A DNA stretch of 64,000 bases. It comes from Bacteroidia bacterium. Lineage in GTDB: Bacteria > Bacteroidota > Bacteroidia > J057. Shown in pieces: positions 51,528-60,530 of this stretch. The notes beneath the pieces were generated by a model. The model saw only the letters and a program-made list of their open reading frames with translations. It was not told the origin of the DNA and did not search any database. The DNA is taken from NCBI GenBank assembly GCA_030430575.1, contig JAUIKF010000001.1, positions 248,001-312,000 of the forward strand, given 5' to 3'. Each line of letters opens with the position of its first letter. Within the stretch, counting starts at the first letter, position 1. Made by a program: the position numbers and the translations under genes.

Positions 51528-52285
51528 AAAGCTTTAATTATTTCAACAAAATCACGCGCCTTTAAACTGGCACCACCTACTAGGCCGCCATCGATGTCTG
51601 GTTGAGAAAAGAGGACACCGGCATTGGCGGGCTTCACGCTGCCTCCGTACAAGATGGGAGTGGCCTGTGCCACGGCATCGCCATATTGCGTGGCCAGTTT
51701 TATTCTCAAATAATGGTGCACTTCCTGGGCTTGCTCCGGGGTCGCCGTAAGCCCTGTTCCAATCGCCCAAATCGGTTCATAAGCGATGACGAGACGATTC
51801 CATGCACTAGCATCTAGGTGAAAGCAGCCTTCGGCTAGTTGGCGGCCGACCACTTCGGCGGTAACGCCTGACTCACGTTCTTCGAGGGTCTCCCCTAGAC
51901 AATAAATCACTGTAAGACCATTTGCTAGCGCTTGATCTATTTTGTTGGCTAGCAAGGCATTGTCCTCGCCGAAGTATTGGCGGCGTTCCGAATGCCCCAA
52001 AATACAATGACTCGCACCTGATGACTTAATCATCGAAGCTGATACTTCTCCCGTATATGCCCCTGCTTCTTGCTCATGAAGATTTTGCGCGGCAACATGG
52101 ATATTACTGACATCACTGACAAGTCTGTGAACAGGGACAAGAAAAGGAAAGGGAGGCGCCAAAATGACTTCTGCTTGACCAATATATTCATCTTTCACCA
52201 TAGCAGCCACTTCACTAGCCAGCTTTTGTGCTTCTTCCAAGTCAAGGTTCATCTTCCAATTACCGGCTGCAATTTTTTTTCGCAT
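51524..52285 (-). CDS. tpiA: Triosephosphate isomerase
   Basis: TIM converts dihydroxyacetone phosphate and glyceraldehyde 3-phosphate. The 253-aa product has the (beta/alpha)8 signatures: GNWKMN with the active-site lysine, CILGHSERR with His, AYEPIWAIGTG with the catalytic Glu, and YGGSVKPANA with the phosphate-binding loop. Start ATG at 52285 (MRKKIAAGNWKMN) is used rather than 52291. It precedes the M28 peptidase in one operon. Confidence 0.97.
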   Translation of the reverse strand: MRKKIAAGNWKMNLDLEEAQKLASEVAAMVKDEYIGQAEVILAPPFPFLVPVHRLVSDVSNIHVAAQNLHEQEAGAYTGEVSASMIKSSGASHCILGHSERRQYFGEDNALLANKIDQALANGLTVIYCLGETLEERESGVTAEVVGRQLAEGCFHLDASAWNRLVIAYEPIWAIGTGLTATPEQAQEVHHYLRIKLATQYGDAVAQATPILYGGSVKPANAGVLFSQPDIDGGLVGGASLKARDFVEIIKAL

Positions 52286-52356
52286 ATCCATTAAAGAATT
52301 ATTAATTATTGATTGACTTATGATTGATTGATGATCGGTAAATAATTAATAATCAA

Positions 52357-53181
52357 TCAATTAATAATCTCTCCCCCTTTTTGCTTTTTTTTCCAATAAG
52401 ACCATAACAATAGGCCTAAACTTGCTACAATTACGGGTATACTCAACCAATGTCCCATATTGAGAGCCATCTCTGCCTCCCTTTCGATTTGCTCTGCCTT
52501 GAAAAATTCGAGCACAAAGCGGGCTATAAAGAGGAGCATGAGCATCAGACCAGACTGAAAGCCTGGCTGGGTCGTAGCTTTTCCTTTTTTGTAAAAATAG
52601 AAGAGTATCCCGGCTAAGGCTAAATAGGCCAATGCCTCGTAGAGCTGTACAGGGTGTCTTCCAAGTGCAGCAGGTCCATCGTGGCGCACAAATTCAAATG
52701 CCCAGGCCACATCGGTGGTCTTCCCTACGATCTCTGAATTGAAGAGATTCCCTAAGCGAATGCAGCAAGCTGCCAAGGATACTTGCATGGCCAGACGGTC
52801 CATGATCCATAAAGGTGGTTTTTTGCTCACCTTTCGAGACCATAATATGAGCGCCGTGATCACGCCAATAACGCCTCCATGAGAGGCTAGGCCGCCTTTC
52901 CATACCATGGGTATTTCCAGGAGGTGATCAGCGTAGTAGTCCCATTGGTAGAAAAATACATGTCCCAATCTAGCCCCTAGGACGGTACCTACAACCAGGT
53001 AAATCAAGAGGCTATCCAGCCATTTTTGATCCAGGTTTTCTCGTTTAAATACCCAGTCTGTCAACAGGTAGCCCAACAAGAATCCCGAAGCAAACATAAG
53101 CCCATACCATCTGGGCCCAAAGCCATTGATCTCAAATATGGCGGGATCTACATTCCAATGTATCGCTAATAGTATGTCCAT
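52357..53181 (-). CDS. lgt: Prolipoprotein diacylglyceryl transferase
   Basis: Lgt transfers diacylglycerol from phosphatidylglycerol to the lipobox cysteine of prolipoproteins, in the inner membrane. The 274-aa protein from 53181 (MDILLAIHWNVDP) has the seven-helix layout and the signatures GARLGHVFFY, GGLASHGG with the catalytic His, RLGNLFNSEIVGK and RHPVQLYEAL. An in-frame ATG at 53217 would add 12 residues not typical of Lgt. Several lipoproteins in this window (lptE, amidohydrolase) depend on it. Confidence 0.96.
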   Translation of the reverse strand: MDILLAIHWNVDPAIFEINGFGPRWYGLMFASGFLLGYLLTDWVFKRENLDQKWLDSLLIYLVVGTVLGARLGHVFFYQWDYYADHLLEIPMVWKGGLASHGGVIGVITALILWSRKVSKKPPLWIMDRLAMQVSLAACCIRLGNLFNSEIVGKTTDVAWAFEFVRHDGPAALGRHPVQLYEALAYLALAGILFYFYKKGKATTQPGFQSGLMLMLLFIARFVLEFFKAEQIEREAEMALNMGHWLSIPVIVASLGLLLWSYWKKKQKGGEIIN

Positions 53182-53407
53182 GAAAAGAAATGATGAATCA
53201 TTATAAAAACGCTCCAAAGCTACGCCCTATCTATCGAGATGCAAAAATGCAGCTAGAAAAAAACAAACAGTATGTCGAGAATTTGTATCTTTGCAGGGAG
53301 GATTCGCTAACATTTAATAAGGAATCGCCGTTTATGCGGTAAGAACTGACAAGGTTGGGTTGGAATAACCAATCAATAATCTCTCAATCAATCATTAATT
53401 AACCCCC

Positions 53408-53890
53408 GTGGCACGCATAGTACTCATCATAGGAATGGTCGTCAGTATGCTCTGGAGCACTTCCGGAGTCGTATTGCTGCGTCATTACTGTGGCGGAGAG
53501 CTCAAGCGTCAAGGCTTGTATACCATTCCTGGGGAAGAAGATTGCCACCATCATTCGTCCAAAAATACCTGTCACCTTACTGCTGAATCAACTTCGCCAA
53601 AAAGTTGTTGTGCTGCGAAAGATATTGACACGCCTCCTGCTTCCTCCACTTGCCCCACCGGAGATCACTTCCATTGTTGTGAGGACGAAGTGACATTCCT
53701 AGCGGTTGAGGATCAGTATATCAGTGTTTCTTTAGAGCTTGCCCCTCCCCTACTCGACTTTTCTTTTCCCCTTTCTTATACATCGAATTTCCCTCCTTCC
53801 GATCTACTGGTTTCTACTAACCAATTTGATGGGCATCCCCCAGAACGAATACGGTCGGAAGCCATTCTGTTTCAAGTTTTTAGGCTGTGA
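53408..53890 (+). CDS. HYC_CC_PP family copper-associated protein
   Basis: The 160-aa product has a signal-anchor-like N-terminus (IVLIIGMVVSMLWSTSGVVL), then the name-giving motifs: HYCGGEL at residues 26-32, CC at 67-68 and 90-91, and PP further on. It is rich in Cys and His (HHHSSKNTCH). HYC_CC_PP proteins are encoded beside copper-linked TonB receptors in Bacteroidota. Start GTG at 53408. A TATCTTTG promoter-like word lies at 53286 in the leader. It is followed by the receptor, 89 bases on, and then an HMA protein. Confidence 0.85.
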   Translation: MARIVLIIGMVVSMLWSTSGVVLLRHYCGGELKRQGLYTIPGEEDCHHHSSKNTCHLTAESTSPKSCCAAKDIDTPPASSTCPTGDHFHCCEDEVTFLAVEDQYISVSLELAPPLLDFSFPLSYTSNFPPSDLLVSTNQFDGHPPERIRSEAILFQVFRL

Positions 53891-53979
53891 GAGCAACTCA
53901 CTATGCATCATTCACCGAGTAAATGCCCTTTACTTGGAGATCATACATTGAGTTATTCTTTTAGCTAAAAACTTTTATC

Positions 53980-56223
53980 GTGAAACATATCATCATTTTT
54001 TGCACGCTTGTAGGAGGTTTCCTAGCAGCTTTCGCACAAAACCCTAGCGCCAAGGTGAGTGGGGAAGTACTCGGACCTGATGTAACAGGCACCCTTTTGC
54101 CTTTGGAAAAGGCATCTGTTTATTGGTTGACCACCAAACAAGGGGTCCTCACCGATGAATCAGGTCGATTTTCACTGGCTCTCCCTCAACAGGCATCAGA
54201 CAAGTTACTCGTCATAGAATATGCAGGGTATGCTGCGGATACGCTTGCTGTAGGTTCCCCTAGCAACCCCCTTCGGGTGGTATTGAAAGTATTGACTGCA
54301 GATGAGGTTCTCATCTCCGAAAAACAAAAAGGCAGTCGTGTGTCTACGCTCAATCCGATCCGAACGGAAATCATGAGCGAGTTTGAATTGACAAAAGCAG
54401 CTTGCTGTAATCTATCAGAAAGCTTTGAAAACAGTGCAACCGTTGATGTGGCATTTTCAGATGCCATATCTGGCGCAAAACGCATCCGCGTCCTGGGACT
54501 CGATGGAATTTACACTCAGATTCTTACAGAGACTTACCCTTCCATTCGGGGCCTTGCAACGGCCTTTGGCCTGAACCATGTGCCTGGTCCCTGGATGTCT
54601 GGTATTCAGGTCTCCAAAGGAACAGCATCCGTCCAGAATGGCTATGAGAGCATGACGGGGCAAATCAACGTGGAATACCACAAACCCCAAAACACCAATC
54701 GGCTATACATCAATGCTTATATGAACCAATTTGGTCGAATGGAAAGCAGTGCTGTTTTGTCTCACCGCTTCAGCCAAAAGTTGAGCACAGCCCTATTTAT
54801 CCACGGAAACAGATTCCAAAATACTATAGACCGCAATCAAGATTCTTTTCTAGAAATGCCCTTAGTGGATCAATTCATTGTTTTTAATCGCTGGCGATGG
54901 CATACGGGCAGGGGGTTAAGGGGGCAATTTGGGGCAAAATACCTAGAAGAAAACCGCCTGGGCGGGCAGGTCAATTTTGACCCCAAAACGGATCGTAGTA
55001 CTTCCAACGCTTACGGTATCGAAATCAAGACCAAACGTTGGGAGGCATATAATAAGATGGGATATGCCTTTGTGGGCAAAAAAGGCAAAAGCATAGGCAG
55101 TGTTCTCAATGTGTCCCAACATCAGCAGGAAGCGTTTTATGGCTTGGACAGGTATACGGGCCAGCAGCGGAGCTTATATGGAAAAGTGCTTTATTCTACC
55201 ATTCTTGACAATACCAACCACAGTCTGACTTCTGGGGCAAGTTTTCGGTACGATGACTTTCAAGAACAATACAACGACTCCAGCTTTCAGCGCCGGGAGC
55301 GCGTCCCTGGTCTGTTCACAGAATATACCTACAATCGTCTCAATCGGCTAATTATTGTAGGCGGCTTGCGAACTGATTTTCATAACCTGTACGGAAATAT
55401 CTATACCGTTCGCTCCCACTTGAAATACAATTTCACCGAAAAAACCATCCTCCGCGCTAGCGCTGGCAATGGGTTTCGCGTCGCAAATGTCTTTGCAGAA
55501 TACCTGCCTGCCCTCATGAGCGGGCGTAAGGTGACTGTATCAGAAGCACTGGTTCCTGAGCGGGCATGGAATTATGGATTTAACCTCACCCAGTATTTTA
55601 AACTTTTTGGGAAAGAAGGCAATATCAGTTTTGATGCCTATCGCACAGACTTCATGCAACAGGTCGTGGTAGATCGTGAAGCTGCAGGGCAACTGATCTT
55701 CAGCAACCTTGAGGGAGCTTCCTATTCCAATGCGATTCAGATAGAAGGCTTTTATGAATTGCTGCCACAAGTCGAACTCCGCGCCGCCTGGAAATGGACA
55801 GATGTCAAAACCACCATCCAAGGCCAACGCCTGGCGATTGCTCTGGTCCCACGTCAACGCGCCCTCCTGACCGTTGGCTACCTGTCAACCAATGAGAAAT
55901 GGCAGTTTGACACCAACCTTCAATGGATCGGAAAAAGTCGGCTTCCCGCTACTGGAGATTATCCAGTCGATTATCAGCTGGGGGATTACTCACCTTCCTT
56001 TGTTCAACTGGGTGCACAAGCTAGTCACACCATGGGACCTTTACAGGTCTATATCGGTGGAGAAAACCTGACAGGTTTCAGGCAGGAGAATCCCATCATG
56101 GCAGCTGACAAGCCGTTTGGGCAGTACTTCGATGCTTCCTTGATCTGGGGACCAGTCCTTGGCCGCCGCGTCTACGCAGGCATCCGCTTCAAAATTAAAG
56201 GCAATCAACCCGAAGGGTTTTAA
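53980..56223 (+). CDS. TonB-dependent receptor of the copper locus
   Basis: The 747-aa product has a signal peptide (IIIFCTLVGGFLAAFAQ), a carboxypeptidase-like domain (about 25-105), a plug domain (about 125-230) with KAACCNLSESF near residue 140 and GYESMTGQINVEYHKP, then a 500-residue barrel. The CC pair in the plug is rare in TonB receptors and fits metal-related substrates. Start GTG at 53980. Placed between HYC_CC_PP and HMA genes, it probably imports or exports a copper complex. No SusD gene is present. Confidence 0.87.
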   Translation: MKHIIIFCTLVGGFLAAFAQNPSAKVSGEVLGPDVTGTLLPLEKASVYWLTTKQGVLTDESGRFSLALPQQASDKLLVIEYAGYAADTLAVGSPSNPLRVVLKVLTADEVLISEKQKGSRVSTLNPIRTEIMSEFELTKAACCNLSESFENSATVDVAFSDAISGAKRIRVLGLDGIYTQILTETYPSIRGLATAFGLNHVPGPWMSGIQVSKGTASVQNGYESMTGQINVEYHKPQNTNRLYINAYMNQFGRMESSAVLSHRFSQKLSTALFIHGNRFQNTIDRNQDSFLEMPLVDQFIVFNRWRWHTGRGLRGQFGAKYLEENRLGGQVNFDPKTDRSTSNAYGIEIKTKRWEAYNKMGYAFVGKKGKSIGSVLNVSQHQQEAFYGLDRYTGQQRSLYGKVLYSTILDNTNHSLTSGASFRYDDFQEQYNDSSFQRRERVPGLFTEYTYNRLNRLIIVGGLRTDFHNLYGNIYTVRSHLKYNFTEKTILRASAGNGFRVANVFAEYLPALMSGRKVTVSEALVPERAWNYGFNLTQYFKLFGKEGNISFDAYRTDFMQQVVVDREAAGQLIFSNLEGASYSNAIQIEGFYELLPQVELRAAWKWTDVKTTIQGQRLAIALVPRQRALLTVGYLSTNEKWQFDTNLQWIGKSRLPATGDYPVDYQLGDYSPSFVQLGAQASHTMGPLQVYIGGENLTGFRQENPIMAADKPFGQYFDASLIWGPVLGRRVYAGIRFKIKGNQPEGF

Positions 56224-56328
56224 GGAAGAAAATCAAAATAAAATGAAAGTTAAAATGAAAATTTCTAAATAATACCGTTCCTTTTATCTCGAATTTTTAG
56301 TCTATTTTAATCTATAAATTTTATCAAA

Positions 56329-56736
56329 ATGAAAACCACTAAAATCCTGTTTATCAGTGTCTTGCTCTTGGTTTTTGGGGTAAAGCTCCAAGCGCAAAAG
56401 ACCGCGAAAGTCGCAGAAGCAGATATCAAAACCTCCGCCCAATGTGGCGAATGTGTAGACCGTATCACCAAAGGGCTGACCTACGAAAAAGGCATCCTGG
56501 CAGTGAACCTCGACCTCAAGACCAATATCTTGAATGTGCGCTACAAAACGCGCAAAACCAATAAGGAAAACATCCAGAAAGCTGTAGTTGCGATGGGGTA
56601 TGATGCAGACGACATGATGGCTAATAAAGAAGCCCATGACAGCTTGCCTGGCTGCTGCCAGAAGGATGGTGAAGCTTGTGGAGATCCTGCACATAAGCAG
56701 GATGAGAACGAAGACGATGACGATGAAGACGAGTAA
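56329..56736 (+). CDS. Secreted heavy-metal-associated (HMA) domain protein
   Basis: The 135-aa product has a signal peptide (MKTTKILFISVLLLVFGVKL) and a single HMA domain with the metal-binding pair Cys39/Cys42 (SAQCGECVDRI). The C-terminal tail carries further CC and C (PGCCQKDGEACGD) and ends in an acidic run (EDDDDEDE). It would be a periplasmic copper carrier. It is in line with HYC_CC_PP and the TonB receptor, so a copper relay is plausible. The C-terminal tail is unusual for HMA domains. Confidence 0.82.
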   Translation: MKTTKILFISVLLLVFGVKLQAQKTAKVAEADIKTSAQCGECVDRITKGLTYEKGILAVNLDLKTNILNVRYKTRKTNKENIQKAVVAMGYDADDMMANKEAHDSLPGCCQKDGEACGDPAHKQDENEDDDDEDE

Positions 56737-56747
56737 AGGGAAGGTTT

Positions 56748-56826
56748 TGGAAGGTTCTAGGTTTTAAGTTCTAGGTTTTAAGTTCTAGGGTAAAAAGCAA
56801 CGTAGAACGTAGAACCTAAAACTTAG
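56748..56826. repeat. TTCTAGG heptad repeat after the HMA gene
   Basis: TTCTAGGTTTTAAG-type units with complementary words (GTAGAACCTAAAACTTAG) at the right side. Same family as the 47.0 and 11.4 kb repeats, again just downstream of a gene. Confidence 0.8.
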
Positions 56827-56843
56827 ATTTGATTTAATGAGGA

Positions 56844-56873
56844 AAGCCCAAGGCAACTGCCTTGGGCTTCTTA
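56844..56873 (+). terminator. Terminator of the copper locus
   Basis: AAGCCCAAGGCA / TGCCTTGGGCTT form a 12-bp stem in which the inner pairs may open to leave a loop; TTCTT follows. It is 108 bases after the HMA stop. Confidence 0.75.
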
Positions 56874-56951
56874 GTAGAGGGCTCTCGTATGCTCTACCCT
56901 TAAAAGAATGCTTCGAGATTTATGGAAAACGGAAAAGTGACTTCAAAAAAA

Positions 56952-57026
56952 AACTAGGGGACTCAAGCACTTTAGTGCGAATCAACCCTAGCCCTTGCTC
57001 TTGTAATTCCGGGACACTGTCCCGTC
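56952..57026. other. Structured non-coding stretch in the gap after the copper locus
   Basis: In the 685-base gap 56737-57421 no gene is convincing. Two hairpins follow each other here: CTAGGG / CCCTAG (56954-56959, 56986-56991) with an inner GCAC / GTGC hairpin, then CGGGACA-C-TGTCCCG (57010-57024). The part from 57030 to 57421 is A/T-rich and shows nothing else. Confidence 0.5.
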
Positions 57027-57421
57027 GTTACTAGTATTTGGCAAAAACTAGACCAGCACTAAAATTCTGTCGGTGCCAGCAAAAAAAAGCTCAAAAATAG
57101 CCTTTTTGCTCAAGGAGAAATGGTTAATAAACGTAATTACAACCACCTTTCCAGGCCCATCTTTCAGCTTTCCCACCTCCTTAATATTATAATAAACAAC
57201 TGAAAATCAATTACTTAAAATAAAAAATCACTGTTTAAGTCTGTGGTTCCTTTGAAAGAATAATCAAAAATACACTTTTTTACTTATAAATTAAAGCGTA
57301 AGATTTTTTATTCTAACATCGTTTGGCCCGATGAATTTTATGCGAAAAAATATACAATATGTACAATACTCCATACAGTGTTATACTTTTTCGTAATGAG
57401 GTGACATTTTTCCTTAGATTC

Positions 57422-59125
57422 TTACATGTTTTTATCCCTTTGGAACTTCACTTCCCCCCCCACAATGGTCATATCTACCCGAGTTTCTAGGATTTCATTG
57501 ACGGGAACCTTTATCAAGTCTTGAGAGAAAACAGTGAAGTCTGCAAATTTTCCTACCTGGATGGATCCCATCTTTGGCTCATCAAAGGCGCCAAAGGCAG
57601 CATCCAACGTGTATGACCGCAACGCTTCCATCCGGGACATCCGCTGGTCTACCTCGTAGCCTTCCTCAGCAGAGCCATCCAGTGGCCGTCGCGTCACAGA
57701 TGCATAATAGCAATTGATGGGGTTGACAGGTTCGACAGGTGCATCCGTCCCATTGATGACTTTGGCGCCTGACTGCAAAAGTTTCTGCCAGACGTAGGCA
57801 CCTTCCTTGATGCGGTCTATGCCGAGTCTATGGATCGCCCATGGGCGGTCCGATGCCATATGGATGCCTTGCATAGAGGCGATTACCCCTAATTCCGCAA
57901 AACGCCCGATGTCCTCCCTGCTCAGGTGCTGCGCATGTTCGATGCGGAAGCGATGGTCTTTGGCTTTTTCAGGCTGCGCCTCGAAGGCCTTCTGAAACTG
58001 GTCGAGGACCTCTCGGTTGGCGCGGTCGCCGATGGCGTGCACGCAGACCTGGAAGCCATAGGTGAGGGCTTGATGGCAGACTTCGCCGATATGCGCCATA
58101 GGCTGCGAGGGCTCTCCTGAAATATCAGGGGCATCCGTATAAGGTGCTAGCAGCCATGCCCCACGGGAGCCTAGCGCCCCGTCACTGTATAACTTGATAG
58201 CCCTGATTGTGAGCCAATCATCTATTTGAGGGCCTTTTTGGTACCATTTCTCCAATAACACACTGTCATGCCCTGAAAGCATTACCCATAACCTAAGGCC
58301 CAATTTCTCTTGCTCCCGATAGCTTTGGTACAACTCAATCGTCTTGGCACTTTCTCCCGCATCACAAAAACTGGTGATGCCATTTTTGAGGCATTCTTGC
58401 ATACCCAATTCGAGGATTTCCTGGCGTACTTCCAAGCTTCCCTCTGGAATATGGCGGGCGATCAGACTGGCTGCCCCTTCGTTAAAAATGCCTGTAGGCT
58501 GCCCATTTTCATCTCTAAACACCTCCCCTCTCCCATCGTAATCTGTATCCGCAGAAATACCTGCAATTTCCATCGCCTTGGCATTGGCAAAGCCCGCGTG
58601 GCCGCTGGCGTGTCGTAGGTAGACGGGATTATCAGGCGAGACAGCGCTGAGCGTCTCGTGAGACTGAAAGCCTTTCACTACCTTCTCGGGCAGTTCATCC
58701 CATTTGCTTTGATGCCAGCCCCGTCCCAAGATCCACTCCCCAGGTTTGGCTTTTTTAACTGCTTCGGCTACACGGGCTACCATTTCCCGGTAATTTTTTA
58801 TATCTGACAAATCAAGCTGGCGCTTCAACTGCCCAATGCCCATGAGGTGGGCATGACTTTCGATGAAACCTGGCGTCATGGCCTTGCCTTGCAAGTCTAT
58901 GACTTGTGTATTGGAATCGACCAATGCTTTGGCGGGTTCTTCGAAGCCCGCAAAGACAATTTTGCCGCCTTTCACTGCAACAGCCTCCACGACTGGCATC
59001 GCTTCATCCATCGTGTAAATGGTCCCCCCAAAGATGACCATGTCGGCTGTATCGGAAGTTTCTGGCGGGGTATTGCAGGCAAAAAGGAGGAGAAAAATGA
59101 GGGATAAAGTGGAGAGGTTTTTCAT
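57422..59125 (-). CDS. Lipoprotein amidohydrolase (Amidohydro_3, YtcJ-like)
   Basis: The 567-aa product is a metal-dependent hydrolase of unknown substrate, held at the membrane by a lipobox (LSLIFLLLFAC, Cys17). The metal site is visible: GFIESHAHLMG (HxH), VCVHAIGDRANREV, RIEHAQHLS and NGTDAPVEP. This is the YtcJ-like Amidohydro_3 branch. It lies alone and divergent from the sigma-factor gene. Confidence 0.9.
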   Translation of the reverse strand: MKNLSTLSLIFLLLFACNTPPETSDTADMVIFGGTIYTMDEAMPVVEAVAVKGGKIVFAGFEEPAKALVDSNTQVIDLQGKAMTPGFIESHAHLMGIGQLKRQLDLSDIKNYREMVARVAEAVKKAKPGEWILGRGWHQSKWDELPEKVVKGFQSHETLSAVSPDNPVYLRHASGHAGFANAKAMEIAGISADTDYDGRGEVFRDENGQPTGIFNEGAASLIARHIPEGSLEVRQEILELGMQECLKNGITSFCDAGESAKTIELYQSYREQEKLGLRLWVMLSGHDSVLLEKWYQKGPQIDDWLTIRAIKLYSDGALGSRGAWLLAPYTDAPDISGEPSQPMAHIGEVCHQALTYGFQVCVHAIGDRANREVLDQFQKAFEAQPEKAKDHRFRIEHAQHLSREDIGRFAELGVIASMQGIHMASDRPWAIHRLGIDRIKEGAYVWQKLLQSGAKVINGTDAPVEPVNPINCYYASVTRRPLDGSAEEGYEVDQRMSRMEALRSYTLDAAFGAFDEPKMGSIQVGKFADFTVFSQDLIKVPVNEILETRVDMTIVGGEVKFQRDKNM

Positions 59126-59275
59126 AGAGAGATTAATTTTGAATGTTGAATGAGGAATTTTGAATGAAAATCTTAAGAAAACCTCAAAATGTGGAATTAA
59201 TAATCACTCAATTTATTAATTAATAATTTTTTGTGCATTATTTACCACATTTACCTGTCTTTACACCTGAATACA

Positions 59276-59869
59276 TTGGACAAAAAGGACTTACATATCC
59301 ATCATCAACTGATCAAAGCATCCCAAAAAGGGGATAGAAATGCACAGGCCAAGTTATATAGCCTGTATGCTAAAGCGATGTTGAATACGAGTTTTCGGAT
59401 CATGAACAATGTGGAGGATGCCGAAGATGTTGTACAAGAGGCTTTTTTAAAGGCTTTTAGAAGCCTGCATACCTATCGGAAAGAAGCCAGTTTTGGGGCG
59501 TGGCTCAAGCGAATTGTGGTCAATCACGCCATCAATGCCCTTAAGAAAAAGCGGTTGGACTTCGTGCCATTAGAGAATAAACATCAAGAAACCCCATCAT
59601 CTGGTACGTTTGAGTTGGACGGGACTTATTCAGCCAAAGAAGCACTCGACGCCTTGCATCAATTGCCTACAGGCTATCGGACGGTCTTTTCTCTCTACCT
59701 CCTGGAGGGATATGACCACAATGAAATCTCTCAAATTCTGGGAGTTACCGTTTCTACCTCCATTTCTCAATACAACCGCGCCAAACAAAAATTAAGAACC
59801 ATTTTACAGGAAAAACACCGACATGGACAAGATAGAGCAGTTATACAAAAAGCATCGGGCCGCATTTGA
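59276..59869 (+). CDS. ECF-type RNA polymerase sigma factor
   Basis: The 197-aa product from a TTG at 59276 (MDKKDLHIHHQLIKASQKG) has sigma region 2 (LYSLYAKAMLNTSFRIMNNV, then DAEDVVQEAFLKAF) and region 4 (LPTGYRTVFSLYLLEGYDH, then ISQILGVTVSTSISQYNRAK). The frame is open to 59231, but the extra 15 residues lack family features. It overlaps the next gene, an anti-sigma-like thioredoxin protein, by 47 bases, so the pair is surely co-regulated. Confidence 0.92.
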   Translation: MDKKDLHIHHQLIKASQKGDRNAQAKLYSLYAKAMLNTSFRIMNNVEDAEDVVQEAFLKAFRSLHTYRKEASFGAWLKRIVVNHAINALKKKRLDFVPLENKHQETPSSGTFELDGTYSAKEALDALHQLPTGYRTVFSLYLLEGYDHNEISQILGVTVSTSISQYNRAKQKLRTILQEKHRHGQDRAVIQKASGRI

Positions 59870-60470
59870 TGTGCTGGAACCAAAGCCTGCTCTGTGGGAT
59901 CACCTAGCGCAGGATCTGGCCCAAAAACCGCCCAATACCACTTGGTGGGCAAGAAATAGCTTCCGATTGGCAGCCGTTTTGGTTGTATTATTGGGCATTG
60001 GATTTGGGACCAAATTGGTTTTGCAAAAACCGCCTATCGGACTGGACTACTATCAGATATCCCCCGACATCGAACTTCAGACGCCAGAAGGGCATGAAAT
60101 TGCCCTTTCAGACTTGGAAGGGAAAGTCGTTTTGGTGGAGTTCTGGGCATCGTGGTGCAATGTCTGCTCCCAGAAAAATTGTGAAGAGCTTTTACCCGTT
60201 TACGATACCTATAAGGAAAAGGGATTTGAGATATACGCTGTCTCTGTCGATGAAGACCAGCGCCAGTGGGTCAGCGGCATCGAAACCCATAAGCTCCCCT
60301 GGATTCACGTCTCCGATCTTAGAGGACTTTCCTCCCCTATCTCCCAGCAATTTCAAGTTGAGAAAACGCCGACGACTTATCTCCTCGATGAGAAGCGAAG
60401 AATCATCGGGAAAAACCTCAGCCGGGAAGAGCTGGAAGTGAGATTGGGTGAGTGTTATTCTGGGAATTAG
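59823..60470 (+). CDS. Anti-sigma-like / thioredoxin (TlpA-type) fusion protein
   Basis: The 215-aa product has a cytoplasmic N-terminal segment MDKIEQLYKKHRAAFDVLEP, then KPALWDHLAQDL, the form of Bacteroidota anti-sigma factors. A membrane helix follows at about 47-65, then a periplasmic TlpA/AhpC-TSA thioredoxin fold with the redox motif WCNVC (Cys112, Cys115) and a cis-Pro-like TPTTYLL segment. It overlaps the ECF sigma gene. The simplest reading is a redox-sensing or redox-active anti-sigma factor, an inference from the fusion. Confidence 0.82.
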   Translation: MDKIEQLYKKHRAAFDVLEPKPALWDHLAQDLAQKPPNTTWWARNSFRLAAVLVVLLGIGFGTKLVLQKPPIGLDYYQISPDIELQTPEGHEIALSDLEGKVVLVEFWASWCNVCSQKNCEELLPVYDTYKEKGFEIYAVSVDEDQRQWVSGIETHKLPWIHVSDLRGLSSPISQQFQVEKTPTTYLLDEKRRIIGKNLSREELEVRLGECYSGN

Positions 60471-60489
60471 GGAATATTTGACAGATAGC

Positions 60490-60527
60490 AACACCCCGTA
60501 GGTTTCTGAAACCTACGGGGTGTTCTT
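60490..60527. terminator. Bidirectional terminator between the sigma locus and the 611-aa gene
   Basis: AACACCCCGTAGGT / ACCTACGGGGTGTT form a 14-bp stem with a seven-base loop (60490-60503, 60511-60524). It lies between convergent genes and can serve both. A similar GTAGGTTTC palindrome is widespread as a REP-like element, so this copy might be one. Confidence 0.85.
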
Positions 60528-60530
60528 CAT

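Noticed and set aside
53286-53407. A riboswitch in the leader of the copper locus
   Set aside because: A promoter-like TATCTTTG and a tiny CCG/CGG hairpin are present, but no match to a riboswitch core that I know.
56837-57034. A 65-codon plus frame after the copper locus
   Set aside because: It covers a terminator stem and two hairpins and does not look like a protein.
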